Shown here one piece after another: positions 8,711-16,627 of a stretch of 32,132 nt of DNA. Each line of letters opens with the position of its first letter. Position 1 is the first letter of the stretch. Where the stretch lies: positions 1-32,132 of the forward strand of contig DYMU01000026.1 of the NCBI GenBank assembly GCA_020721445.1, read 5' to 3'. This DNA is from Gemmobacter nectariphilus. Lineage in GTDB: Bacteria > Pseudomonadota > Alphaproteobacteria > Rhodobacterales > Rhodobacteraceae. Under the pieces are notes generated by a model. The model made no database searches and was not told where the DNA came from. It saw nothing but the letters and a program-made list of their open reading frames with translations. The translations under genes were made by a program, and so were the position numbers.

Positions 8711-10684
8711 TCAATCGGCGGACACGGCCTGCGTGGCAAGATAATCCAGGATCGGCTGGTAATCCGGCGAGTCGGTGATTTCGGTGGCCGCAACACCGAT
8801 GCCCCAGGTCAGGCTGGTGCGGTCTTGGTCGATCGGGCGGTCGACCACGATTTCGCCCATGGCATAGGGGCGGCCGTCCTGATGGGCAAAGGCGGTCTCT
8901 GGCCCGCGGAAATACCGGAAGGTCACCGGCGTTTCGCCAAACACGTCCTTGCCCAGATCATAACGCTGGGTGGCGACCACCATGCGATAGCGCTGCGCGG
9001 CCTCAAGCGCCGCCTGCTGCGGCGGGAACAGCAGCGCGCCCGCCACGTGGCCCTTGGCATCCAGATGCTGGCCCTTGGCGGTCAGTTCGCGCAACAGTTG
9101 CGACCGCAACCGCTGTGTGGCGACATAGCCATCGGCTGTGGTGGTTTCCAGCCCTGGCCAGTCGGCGGAATAGCCATTCTGGGTGCGAACGATGTCGGCA
9201 AGGAAGGCTTCGACGCTGGCGGGCATGTCGCCATACAGGCTGACGCCCACCACATGCTCCAGAAAATGCGCGAATTCGCCCTTGGCCATGGCGCGGTTGA
9301 TCGGGTCGGTATAGGCGGCCTGACCGATGCCCTGCGCCTGCGCGGGGGCCTGATAGCCCATGGCGGTATTTTCGCCCCAGCCAAGTGCCCCGGGCAGATG
9401 GCGCGGCAGGGCCCAGGTGCTGTCGATGGTGACGCCAACGCCCGACTGGAACGTGCCCCAGCCGCCGGTTTCGCGCTTTGGCTCATGCCCCGAGTGGCAG
9501 CCCACGCATTGCGTCAACTCGGACGGCGTCTGCGCCCGCAGCGCGCCTTGTGCATCCTCGATCCAGCCCGCCAGTATCCAGCCCGCGCCATTGTCGATCC
9601 AGCCCTCGGTGCGGCTGGCATAGGCGGGGGCGGCTTCTTCCTTGATCTCGGGTCCGGCATATTCGGGGTCAAAGCGCCGGACCTTGTACATGTAGCGGAT
9701 TTCCTTGACCCGGTCGGCGCGGGCACCGGGAAAGCGGCCCGGCGCACCGTCGCGGCCATCGGCCTGCACGTCCACGTAATGCAGCGGATGCGCGAATTCG
9801 GTGCCCAGCGGGTAAAGCCCGGGCTGAACCGGCGCATCGGCCGCCGCACCCAGATAGGTGGCCGGGGCATCCTTTGGGAGATGGTCGGATACCGCCGCCG
9901 CGACCAGATCAAGGTTGGCGGCATAGGTCGCCAGATCGAATTGCCCGGCAGCGTTGCGCATGAACCGGTCAGGCAGGCGGATATAGATGCCCGAAACCGA
10001 CCCGGTCAGCGGCGTGAAAATACCGTGCGGCACGAAGTTCACCGCGCGCCAGCCGGTGATCCAGCCCGTGCCGTCGTGAAAGAACCCCGCCTCATCGCGG
10101 TCGCTGCGCACAAAGCCATCGGCATCGGCAGGCAGATCGGCGGGGCTCAGCGCCGGGAACAGGCGGAACGGATCATCCTTTGCGCCGCTGTCCCAGTCGG
10201 TTGCGGCACCCGGGCGGCGTGCGGCGGCGGCTGACCAGTTGTCTTGCCGCACCCATTCGGTCATGTCCCAATCGGCGGGGGTCTGGCCGGTTGCGGCCAC
10301 TGCGGCGCGCAGTTTTTCAGGGAACAGGGTATTTTCCCAAGGGTTGATCGAGCCATTGGCCTGAAACGGATGTCGCAGCGCGGCAAAGGCATAGTCGGCG
10401 GTCAGATCGCCGATATAGGGCGAGGCCCCGCCCTGCGGCGCGTTGTTGCCAAAGCGGCGATTGGCCAGCCCATCGGTGTGGCAGACCTGACAGGGGTTCT
10501 GCGTGCCCCCCGCGGTCTCGATATAGCATTGCGCCGGAATATGGGCGTAAGGGTTGGGGAACTGCGCGCGCGACAGATAAGACCCGATCAGCGGCGCGGT
10601 GTCCTGCTCGGCCAGTGCCGCGGTCGTCAGGGCGATCATCGCGGTTGCTGCCAGAAGACCGGAACGGTTCGGATTGCGATGCAT
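8711..10684 (-). CDS. exported two-haem c-type cytochrome-like protein, family not recognised
   Basis: A 657-residue protein with a Sec signal peptide (about residues 1-25, ending TTAALA). It has two CXXCH haem c motifs far apart: CQVCH at residues 65-69 (bases 10478-10492) and CVGCH at 393-397 (bases 9494-9508). Between and after them are long segments with conserved-looking patches, such as INPWENTLFP, VNFVPHGIFTPLTGSVSGIY and RYMYKVRRFDPEY. I do not recognise the fold, and it is not a standard di-haem peroxidase. It lies 90 bases downstream of the PhoX-like gene on the same strand, with a terminator hairpin between. Read-through from the Pho-box promoter is plausible. The start has AAGGGGTGG upstream. 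The substrate is unknown; electron transfer in the periplasm is inferred from the haem motifs. Confidence 0.85.
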   Translation of the reverse strand: MHRNPNRSGLLAATAMIALTTAALAEQDTAPLIGSYLSRAQFPNPYAHIPAQCYIETAGGTQNPCQVCHTDGLANRRFGNNAPQGGASPYIGDLTADYAFAALRHPFQANGSINPWENTLFPEKLRAAVAATGQTPADWDMTEWVRQDNWSAAAARRPGAATDWDSGAKDDPFRLFPALSPADLPADADGFVRSDRDEAGFFHDGTGWITGWRAVNFVPHGIFTPLTGSVSGIYIRLPDRFMRNAAGQFDLATYAANLDLVAAAVSDHLPKDAPATYLGAAADAPVQPGLYPLGTEFAHPLHYVDVQADGRDGAPGRFPGARADRVKEIRYMYKVRRFDPEYAGPEIKEEAAPAYASRTEGWIDNGAGWILAGWIEDAQGALRAQTPSELTQCVGCHSGHEPKRETGGWGTFQSGVGVTIDSTWALPRHLPGALGWGENTAMGYQAPAQAQGIGQAAYTDPINRAMAKGEFAHFLEHVVGVSLYGDMPASVEAFLADIVRTQNGYSADWPGLETTTADGYVATQRLRSQLLRELTAKGQHLDAKGHVAGALLFPPQQAALEAAQRYRMVVATQRYDLGKDVFGETPVTFRYFRGPETAFAHQDGRPYAMGEIVVDRPIDQDRTSLTWGIGVAATEITDSPDYQPILDYLATQAVSAD

Positions 10685-10719
10685 GGTGCCACCCCTTGTC
10701 GTGATTGGACGTAGTTGCG

Positions 10720-10756
10720 AAAAAGAATGGGTCGGGCCCTGTAACAGGCCCGACCC
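10720..10756 (-). terminator. intrinsic terminator between the PhoX-like gene and the two-haem gene
   Basis: On the minus strand a perfect 10-bp stem GGGTCGGGCC/GGCCCGACCC with an 8-base loop is followed by ATTCTTTTT. It lies just after the PhoX-like stop and before the next start, so it should reduce transcription of the cytochrome-like gene relative to the PhoX-like gene. Confidence 0.75.
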
Positions 10757-10774
10757 CGGTGTCAGAAACTCAGA

Positions 10775-12652
10775 TCACATGCCCGGCAGGCCGGACAGGT
10801 AGCCAACGTGGGCCTCCAGCTTGTAGTTCGGGGTGCCCTTGTCGTTGGCACCGTAAAGCTCCAGCGCCTTGGCTTCCAGCGTGGCGATCAGATCCGCCGG
10901 CATCGAGTCAAGCCAGTCGCCCTGATGCTGGTTGTTGCCCATGATGTAGGCATGACCGCCGATGTTGTCGGCAACCGTCAGGCCGGTGGCTTCAGCCCCG
11001 GCAGCCTGGCTGATGATCCGGGTCAGCTTGCCGGTATCGACGTTGTAGGCCCAGACAAAGTTGTTGACGTGGGTGCCCGAGTCTTCACCGATGAACAGTG
11101 TCCGCATCGCGGGCGAGAAGAACAGGTTGTCGGGGTTTGCCACCTTGTCGGGATGGGCGGTGTTGCCCAAGGCGTCGGTTTCGATGTCCTGACCCAGCAG
11201 CGGGGCGGGCACGTGCATTGCGGTGCCAACCCAGTCGGACGGGATTGCGTCACCGTTCGTGTCGACGCGGCCGCCAGCCAAAGCCACTTCATAGGTTGCG
11301 CCGGCCACGACCTTTTCGGTCTGCATGTGGTCTTGCGCAGCACCCTCTTCGGCCTGCATGCCCTTTTCATTGTAGGACATCGCGACGTAAAGGTTTTTCT
11401 TCTGCGGGTCGGCAGCGACGCCTTCCATCTTGTTGAATTCGGTCGTGGCGCCCAGCCAGGCGGCATAGCGACGCGATTCGAGGAAGGCAGCGGCTTTTTC
11501 CATGCCGGGCTTCAGGCGCAGGATCTCGTCGCCCGAGTGGCCGGCACGGATCATCTTGTAGCCTTGGGCGGCCCAATCGGCCGTCGCCTCGGCGGTGGTC
11601 GCCTCGAAGATGTCGTCGAAGGTCACGCCGCTGTCGATGATCGCCTTGACCTCGGCATCGGTGGCCGCGCCCAGCTTGATCCAGTCCAGCGTTGCAGACC
11701 CGCCGCCAACGCCCGAAACCTGGTTCCAGCGTGCGGCATACAGCGCGCCGGATGACAGATCTTCGGCCTTGTCGGCGACATACATGAACAGCGCGACATG
11801 GTCGCCGTCATCGCCGAAATAGGCGGTGCGGCTGTCGGGCATGATCCGGGCAAGTTCCCAGGTGGCGCGGCCCATCGAATAGTGCTTGGCAACCGATGTC
11901 GTGCCGTCTTCGTTCACGGTCACTTCGGGAATGAAGCCATAGTGATAGGGGTTGGCGGCTTCGCCCCCCTTGTAAAGCTCGGTCAGCGCCCGCACGCCTT
12001 CGGTGGTCTTTTTAAGGTTCTTCTCGCCCGACACAGCCTGGAAATACAGGTCATAGTCTTCTTCCGACCCAAGGTGGGTGTTCCACGGGGTCGGGCCACC
12101 GGCGCAAGGGATCCACAGCCCGTCAACCGACGAAAAGTCGATCGGCTTGACCGATTTGGCGGTCAGCGTGCCATCGCCGGCCTGCTCAACCTCGGTCAGC
12201 GACATCGACATCGGCATGCGGGTATACCAGCCCTCGGCGCGGCGCGCCTCGGTGCCGTTGCCCAGAATCCAGTCGTATTCGTAATGCGTGACCATGAACA
12301 GCTTGTCGGCGATTGCCAGCAGGCTGTTGGCATCCGGCGTCTCGGCGATCACGGCATCACCGTTCGCGTCCATCAGCGGCTCGCCCTTGGCGTTGAACAG
12401 CTGTGCCGCGGCGTGATCGCCCAGCTTGTCGGTGGTCTTGAACATCGAGGTATAGGCCAGCGGGAATTCCTTGGTGGTGCCGTCGCTGTAGCGCACAATG
12501 GCGGATGATTTCGAATGGGTGGTCACCATTTCGGCGGCATCGGTCGGGGCTGGGGTGTCGGTGAATTCAACAGCGACAACCTCGGCGGCAAAGGCGGCGC
12601 TTGCAGTCAGCGCCAGGGCGGCAGTGCCACACAAAAGCGAGAATTTGGTCAT
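10775..12652 (-). CDS. PhoX-like (DUF839) phosphatase family protein
   Basis: A 625-residue exported protein of the PhoX/DUF839 beta-propeller family. PhoX members are calcium- and iron-dependent periplasmic alkaline phosphatases. The family core is present: IPCAGGPTPWNTHLGSEEDY (the Cys is an iron ligand in characterised PhoX), NPYHYGFIPEV, SMGRATWELA, AYFGDDGDHVALFMYVADK and, near the end, FFSPAMRTLFIGEDSGTH. The signal peptide MTKFSLLCGTAALALTASAA looks like a Sec type with no twin arginine, unlike classical Tat-exported PhoX. The ATG at 12652 is supported by AAGGA 9 bases upstream; the ATG at 12673 is possible but would separate the leader from it. A Pho-box-like repeat lies about 50 bases upstream. 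Phosphatase activity is inferred, not shown. Confidence 0.88.
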   Translation of the reverse strand: MTKFSLLCGTAALALTASAAFAAEVVAVEFTDTPAPTDAAEMVTTHSKSSAIVRYSDGTTKEFPLAYTSMFKTTDKLGDHAAAQLFNAKGEPLMDANGDAVIAETPDANSLLAIADKLFMVTHYEYDWILGNGTEARRAEGWYTRMPMSMSLTEVEQAGDGTLTAKSVKPIDFSSVDGLWIPCAGGPTPWNTHLGSEEDYDLYFQAVSGEKNLKKTTEGVRALTELYKGGEAANPYHYGFIPEVTVNEDGTTSVAKHYSMGRATWELARIMPDSRTAYFGDDGDHVALFMYVADKAEDLSSGALYAARWNQVSGVGGGSATLDWIKLGAATDAEVKAIIDSGVTFDDIFEATTAEATADWAAQGYKMIRAGHSGDEILRLKPGMEKAAAFLESRRYAAWLGATTEFNKMEGVAADPQKKNLYVAMSYNEKGMQAEEGAAQDHMQTEKVVAGATYEVALAGGRVDTNGDAIPSDWVGTAMHVPAPLLGQDIETDALGNTAHPDKVANPDNLFFSPAMRTLFIGEDSGTHVNNFVWAYNVDTGKLTRIISQAAGAEATGLTVADNIGGHAYIMGNNQHQGDWLDSMPADLIATLEAKALELYGANDKGTPNYKLEAHVGYLSGLPGM

Positions 12653-12701
12653 GTCTTCGATTCCTTTCAACATGGACGTGCCTCTGATGAAACACACGGC
12701 G

Positions 12702-12719
12702 TTAACACAATTGTGACAC
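12702..12719 (-). promoter_or_regulatory. candidate Pho box of the PhoX-like gene
   Basis: Read on the minus strand, GTGTCAC-AATT-GTGTTAA is two 7-bp direct-repeat units with a 4-bp spacer. This is the PhoB layout (consensus CTGTCAT-N4-CTGTCAT), with several mismatches. A weak -10-like TTCATC follows 10 bases downstream. It lies about 50 bases before the ATG, the right place for phosphate-starvation activation. Confidence 0.5.
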
Positions 12720-13043
12720 AGTTCGATTGAATGGTATGAGAGGCCGTCAGCCTGCGATAGGGATCGGCCGGGGCGGTGCCTGTCGGTGGCGGGCATCGAC
12801 AGGTCTTGAACGGCAGGGGCTGTGACAGCCCGGTTTCGCGCGGGTGTGGTGCAACCCCGCCCGCAGTTCTGCCCGCCCGCATCCCCTGTGCTGCTTCTTG
12901 CGGCGCAATAGGACCGATACCCCTGCATCTTGGCCGCAAGCATCGAAATTGTGACAAGCAGGTTGCAATGACGGGCCGCATTGGCTTTAGTTGCCCAAAG
13001 CGAGTGCAGGACACCTGCCGGACCACAAGGGGAGATCAGCGCA
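12720..13043. other. divergent intergenic region without a gene
   Basis: This stretch separates the PhoX-like gene from the polyamine-type transporter. No credible gene is seen; the long frames crossing it lack family similarity. It contains a palindrome GGGCTGTGACAGCCC at 12817-12831 and the 10-mer AATTGTGACA at 12947-12956, which also occurs in the Pho-box region at 12709-12718. The transporter promoter must lie here but is not clear. Confidence 0.5.
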
Positions 13044-14144
13044 GTGAGCGTAAGCCACGCCGACGCCTTCGTTGCTTTCGAGCATGTCCAGAAAAGCTAT
13101 GACGGGGTCAGCCTTGTTGTCAAAGACCTGAACCTGTCCATCGCCAAGGGCGAGTTTCTGACCATGCTTGGCCCGTCAGGGTCGGGCAAGACCACCTGCC
13201 TGATGATGCTGGCCGGGTTCGAGACCGCCACCAATGGCGAGATCAAGCTGGATGGCACCAACATCAACATGGTGCCACCGCACAAGCGCGGCATCGGCAT
13301 GGTGTTTCAGAATTACGCGCTGTTTCCGCACATGACGGTGGGCGAAAACCTGTCGTTCCCGCTGGAAGTGCGCGGCATGGGCAAGGCGGACCGCGAGGCC
13401 AAGGTCAAGCGCGCGCTGGACATGGTGCAGATGGGGGCCTTTGCCAACCGCCGCCCGGCGCAACTGTCTGGCGGCCAGCAGCAGCGCATCGCGCTGGCCC
13501 GCGCTTTGGTGTTCGACCCAAAGCTGGTGTTGATGGACGAACCCCTGGGCGCGCTGGACAAGCAGTTGCGCGAACACATGCAGTTTGAAATCAAGCATCT
13601 GCACGAAAGTCTTGGCATCACGGTGGTTTACGTCACCCACGATCAGGGTGAGGCGCTGACGATGAGCGACCGTATTGCCGTGTTCAACGATGGCCGCATC
13701 CAGCAACTTGCCCCGCCCGCCGAACTTTATGAACGCCCCGACAACAGCTTTGTCGCCGGGTTCATCGGTGAAAACAACAAGCTGCCCGGCACGATCGAAG
13801 AGCTTTCCGGCGACAAGGCGCTGGTGCGTCTCGCGACGGGCGAGCGGATCGAGGCCACCCCGGTGAACGTGACACAAAAGGGCCAGAAGACGCTGGTCTC
13901 GATCCGCCCGGAACGGGTGGAGTTCAAGCCCGAGATGATGCCCGATGATGCCCACATGATCGGCGCCGAGGTGCTGGAGGTGATCTATATGGGCGATATC
14001 CTGCGCACCGTGCTGCGGGTGGCGGGATCGGATGACTTCGTGATGAAGATGCGCAATACTCTGGGCCAGACCAAGCTGGTGCCGGGGCAGAAAATCCGCG
14101 TCGGCTGGGATCCGTTGGATGCCCGCGCGCTTGACCCGATCTGA
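13044..14144 (+). CDS. ABC transporter ATP-binding protein (PotA type)
   Basis: The ATPase of a polyamine-type importer, 366 residues. Motifs in order are Walker A GPSGSGKTT, Q-loop NYALFPHMT, ABC signature LSGGQQQRIALARAL, Walker B LVLMDEPLGALD, and the switch histidine VTHDQGEAL. A C-terminal TOBE-like domain carries VSIRPERVEF. The start is a GTG at 13044 (MSVSHADAF), preceded by AAGGGGA; the open frame back to 12981 is not supported. It opens the operon; the binding-protein gene follows after 76 bases. The substrate class (spermidine/putrescine) is inferred from the family, and related systems take up other small amines. Confidence 0.92.
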   Translation: MSVSHADAFVAFEHVQKSYDGVSLVVKDLNLSIAKGEFLTMLGPSGSGKTTCLMMLAGFETATNGEIKLDGTNINMVPPHKRGIGMVFQNYALFPHMTVGENLSFPLEVRGMGKADREAKVKRALDMVQMGAFANRRPAQLSGGQQQRIALARALVFDPKLVLMDEPLGALDKQLREHMQFEIKHLHESLGITVVYVTHDQGEALTMSDRIAVFNDGRIQQLAPPAELYERPDNSFVAGFIGENNKLPGTIEELSGDKALVRLATGERIEATPVNVTQKGQKTLVSIRPERVEFKPEMMPDDAHMIGAEVLEVIYMGDILRTVLRVAGSDDFVMKMRNTLGQTKLVPGQKIRVGWDPLDARALDPI

Positions 14145-14220
14145 CGAAACCCCCGAAACAACGGGGCGGCCGCCCGGCGCGGCCCATAAAAACGCCGAAC
14201 CTCAACATGGGAGCCTGCCA

Positions 14221-15297
14221 ATGAAAAAACTGCTTGTCCTGACCACAGCCCTTTCGGGCCTAGCCTTCGCCGCATCGGCGGAAGAAATCGCCGTCATGTC
14301 CTGGGGTGGCGCCTATGCCACCAGCCAGATCGAAGCCTACCACAAGCCATTCACTGCCAAGACCGGCATCACGGTCGTCGATGTGGTGGCAGACAATCCG
14401 GCCGCCCCGATCAAGGCGCAGGTCGAGGCGGGCAATGTCACGGTCGATGTGGTTGACCTTGAATATGCCGATGCCGTGCGTCTGTGTGACGAGGGCCTGC
14501 TGGAGCCGATTGATCCGGCAATCCTTGAACCCGGTGCAGACGGCACGGCTGCGCTGGACGATTTCCTGCCCGGTGCGGTGACCGAATGCTATGTGGCGAC
14601 CATCGTCTTCTCGACGCTGTATGCGTTTGACGAAAGCAAGTTCCCCGAAAACCCGCCGTCCACGATTGCCGATTTCTTTGACGCCGCAAAGTATCCGGGC
14701 AAGCGCGGCATGCGCAAGGGTGCCAAGGTGAACCTTGAAATGGCGCTGATGGCCGATGGCGTGCCCGCGGCCGATGTCTATGCCACGCTGGAAACCCCGG
14801 AAGGCGTGGATCGCGCCTTTGCCAAGCTGGGCACCATCAAGGGCGATGTCGTCTGGTGGGAAGCCGGCGCCCAGCCGCCGCAACTGCTTGCCGATGGCGA
14901 GGTGGTGATGTCCACCGGCTATAACGGTCGCTTCTTTGCGGCAGCGGTCACCGAAGGCAAGCCGTTCAAGCAGGTGTTTGACGGTCAGGTCTATGAATAC
15001 GACGGCTACGCCATTCCGAAGGGCGCGCCGAACCTGGAACTGGCCAAGCAGTTCCTGACGTTCTCGACCACGACGCAGGCGCTGGCCGATCAGGCCAAAT
15101 GGATCTCTTACGGTCCGGCGCGCAAATCCTCGGGTCCGCTGGTCGGGCTGTTCATGGATGGCAAGACCGAGATGGGTGCCTACATGCCGACATCGGCGGC
15201 CAACCTGACCAATGCGCTGCCATCGTCCTATGAATTCTGGGTCGATCGCGACACCGAATTGAACGAGCGTTTCAACGCCTGGCTGGCGTCGAACTAA
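14221..15297 (+). CDS. ABC transporter substrate-binding protein (PotD/PotF type)
   Basis: A periplasmic binding protein of 358 residues with a Sec signal peptide (about residues 1-20, cleaved near AASAEE). The mature N-terminus EEIAVMSWGGAYATSQIEAY is typical of polyamine-type binding proteins. It is followed by VTVDVVDLEYADAVRLCDEG, WWEAGAQPPQLLADGEVVM and YDGYAIPKGAPNLELAKQFL. ATGGGAG upstream supports the ATG at 14221. A strong terminator-like hairpin directly follows the gene, which should raise its level above the permeases, as is common for binding proteins. Confidence 0.92.
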   Translation: MKKLLVLTTALSGLAFAASAEEIAVMSWGGAYATSQIEAYHKPFTAKTGITVVDVVADNPAAPIKAQVEAGNVTVDVVDLEYADAVRLCDEGLLEPIDPAILEPGADGTAALDDFLPGAVTECYVATIVFSTLYAFDESKFPENPPSTIADFFDAAKYPGKRGMRKGAKVNLEMALMADGVPAADVYATLETPEGVDRAFAKLGTIKGDVVWWEAGAQPPQLLADGEVVMSTGYNGRFFAAAVTEGKPFKQVFDGQVYEYDGYAIPKGAPNLELAKQFLTFSTTTQALADQAKWISYGPARKSSGPLVGLFMDGKTEMGAYMPTSAANLTNALPSSYEFWVDRDTELNERFNAWLASN

Positions 15298-15305
15298 GAT
15301 CACAC

Positions 15306-15338
15306 GGGGCGGCGGGGTCATCCTGCCGCCCCATTTTT
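15306..15338 (+). terminator. intra-operon terminator or attenuating hairpin between the binding protein and first permease
   Basis: An 11-bp stem (GGGGCGGCGGG with CCTGCCGCCCC, one G-T pair) and 5-base loop is followed by ATTTTT. It begins 9 bases after the stop and ends 16 bases before the permease ATG, so it most likely causes partial termination or protects the upstream mRNA. Confidence 0.85.
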
Positions 15339-15354
15339 GACCAAGGGGGCACCG

Positions 15355-16614
15355 ATGGCCGAAGTTTCCGCAGCCGCAGTCGGGCTGACCACCGCCGATG
15401 GCCGGCCGCTGAGAACCGCCCTTGCCACGGCGCAGCAACGCGCCAAGCGGCGGGCCTTTCTGCTGGTGCTGCCGCTGTTGGCCTTTATCGTCATCACCTT
15501 CATCGTGCCGATCGGCCAGATGATGCATCAGGCTGTCTACAATGACGGGTTTTCCGCCAACATGCCGCGTCTGTCGGCATGGTTTGCCGAACACCCCGTG
15601 GGCACCGACCCGGATGAGCCCGCGTGGCAGGCGCTTGCGCTGGACCTGCAAGATGCCGCGACCGCCAAGACGGCGGGTGTGGTCGGCACCCGGGTGAATT
15701 ACCAGATGTCGGGCACGCGGTCGCTGTTCACCTCGACCGCGCGCAAGGCCAAGGACTTTGCGCCGCCGTATCGTGATGCCGTGATCGCGGCGGATAAAAA
15801 GTGGGACGATCCCGAATTGTGGGGCACGATGCGGCAGGTGTCGCGGGCCTATAGCCTGAACTTCTTTCTGGCCGCGCTGGACATGACGCAAGACAGGCAG
15901 GGCATGATCGTGGCGATGCCCGAAGACCGGCAGATTTACGTCGATCTGTTCGTCAAGACCTTCCTTCTGGCCGGGCTGATCACGTTGACCTGTTTCCTTC
16001 TGGGCTTTCCGATTGCGCATCTGCTGGCCACCTTGCCGCTGCGCTGGTCGAACCTTTTGATGATCCTGGTACTGCTGCCATTCTGGACCTCGCTTCTGGT
16101 GCGCACGACAAGCTGGATCGTGCTGTTGCAACAACAGGGCGTGGTCAACAGTGCGCTGGTGGCCACCGGGGTGATCACCGAAGAGGGCCGGTTGCAGATG
16201 ATCTACAACCAGATGGGCACGATCATTGCGATGACGCATATCCTGCTGCCCTTCATGATCTTGCCGCTCTATTCGGTGATGCGCCCGATCCCGCCGTCCT
16301 ATGTGCGCGCGGCGCGGTCTTTGGGGGCCACAAGCTGGACAGCGTTTCGCCGCATCTACCTGCCGCAAACCCTGCCCGGCATTGGCGCGGGGTCGCTACT
16401 GGTGTTCATCCTTGCGGTTGGCTATTACATCACGCCTGCGCTGGTGGGCGGGGCGTCTGGCCAGTTGATTTCCAACCTGATCGCGTTTCACATGCAAGAC
16501 AGCCTGAACTGGTCGCTGGCCTCGGCGCTGGCGGCGCTTTTGCTGGGCGCGGTGCTGGTGCTGTATTGGCTGTATGACCGGCTTGTTGGCATCGACAATC
16601 TGAAACTGGGTTGA
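15355..16614 (+). CDS. ABC transporter permease (PotB type)
   Basis: A 419-residue inner-membrane permease. The N-terminal helix (LLVLPLLAFIVITFIVPIG) is followed by a large, probably periplasmic, insertion of about 140 residues (roughly 55-195). Five more helices then carry the permease signature YSVMRPIPPSYVRAARSLGA with the EAA-like coupling region AFRRIYLPQTLPGIGAG. The long insertion is typical of one alphaproteobacterial polyamine-type subgroup. The ATG at 15355 with AAGGGGGC upstream is preferred to 15337, which sits in the hairpin's T-run. The second permease gene starts 13 bases after the stop. Confidence 0.92.
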   Translation: MAEVSAAAVGLTTADGRPLRTALATAQQRAKRRAFLLVLPLLAFIVITFIVPIGQMMHQAVYNDGFSANMPRLSAWFAEHPVGTDPDEPAWQALALDLQDAATAKTAGVVGTRVNYQMSGTRSLFTSTARKAKDFAPPYRDAVIAADKKWDDPELWGTMRQVSRAYSLNFFLAALDMTQDRQGMIVAMPEDRQIYVDLFVKTFLLAGLITLTCFLLGFPIAHLLATLPLRWSNLLMILVLLPFWTSLLVRTTSWIVLLQQQGVVNSALVATGVITEEGRLQMIYNQMGTIIAMTHILLPFMILPLYSVMRPIPPSYVRAARSLGATSWTAFRRIYLPQTLPGIGAGSLLVFILAVGYYITPALVGGASGQLISNLIAFHMQDSLNWSLASALAALLLGAVLVLYWLYDRLVGIDNLKLG

Positions 16615-16627
16615 AGGGGCACGTCGC

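Noticed and set aside
8498-10234. 578-codon plus-strand frame opposite the two-haem gene
   Set aside because: The minus-strand protein has a signal peptide, haem motifs and a ribosome binding site. The plus-strand frame has low-complexity GC-driven composition and no start signal.
12817-12831. Palindromic GC-rich region as a riboswitch before the transporter operon
   Set aside because: The surrounding sequence did not match any riboswitch core I could recognise (cobalamin, SAM-II or glycine types were considered).
14260-16368. 702-codon open frame on the minus strand opposite the binding-protein and permease genes
   Set aside because: It is a shadow of two clear plus-strand genes. Its translation is rich in His, Arg, Gln and Gly, as expected of the GC-rich antisense frame, and shows no domain.
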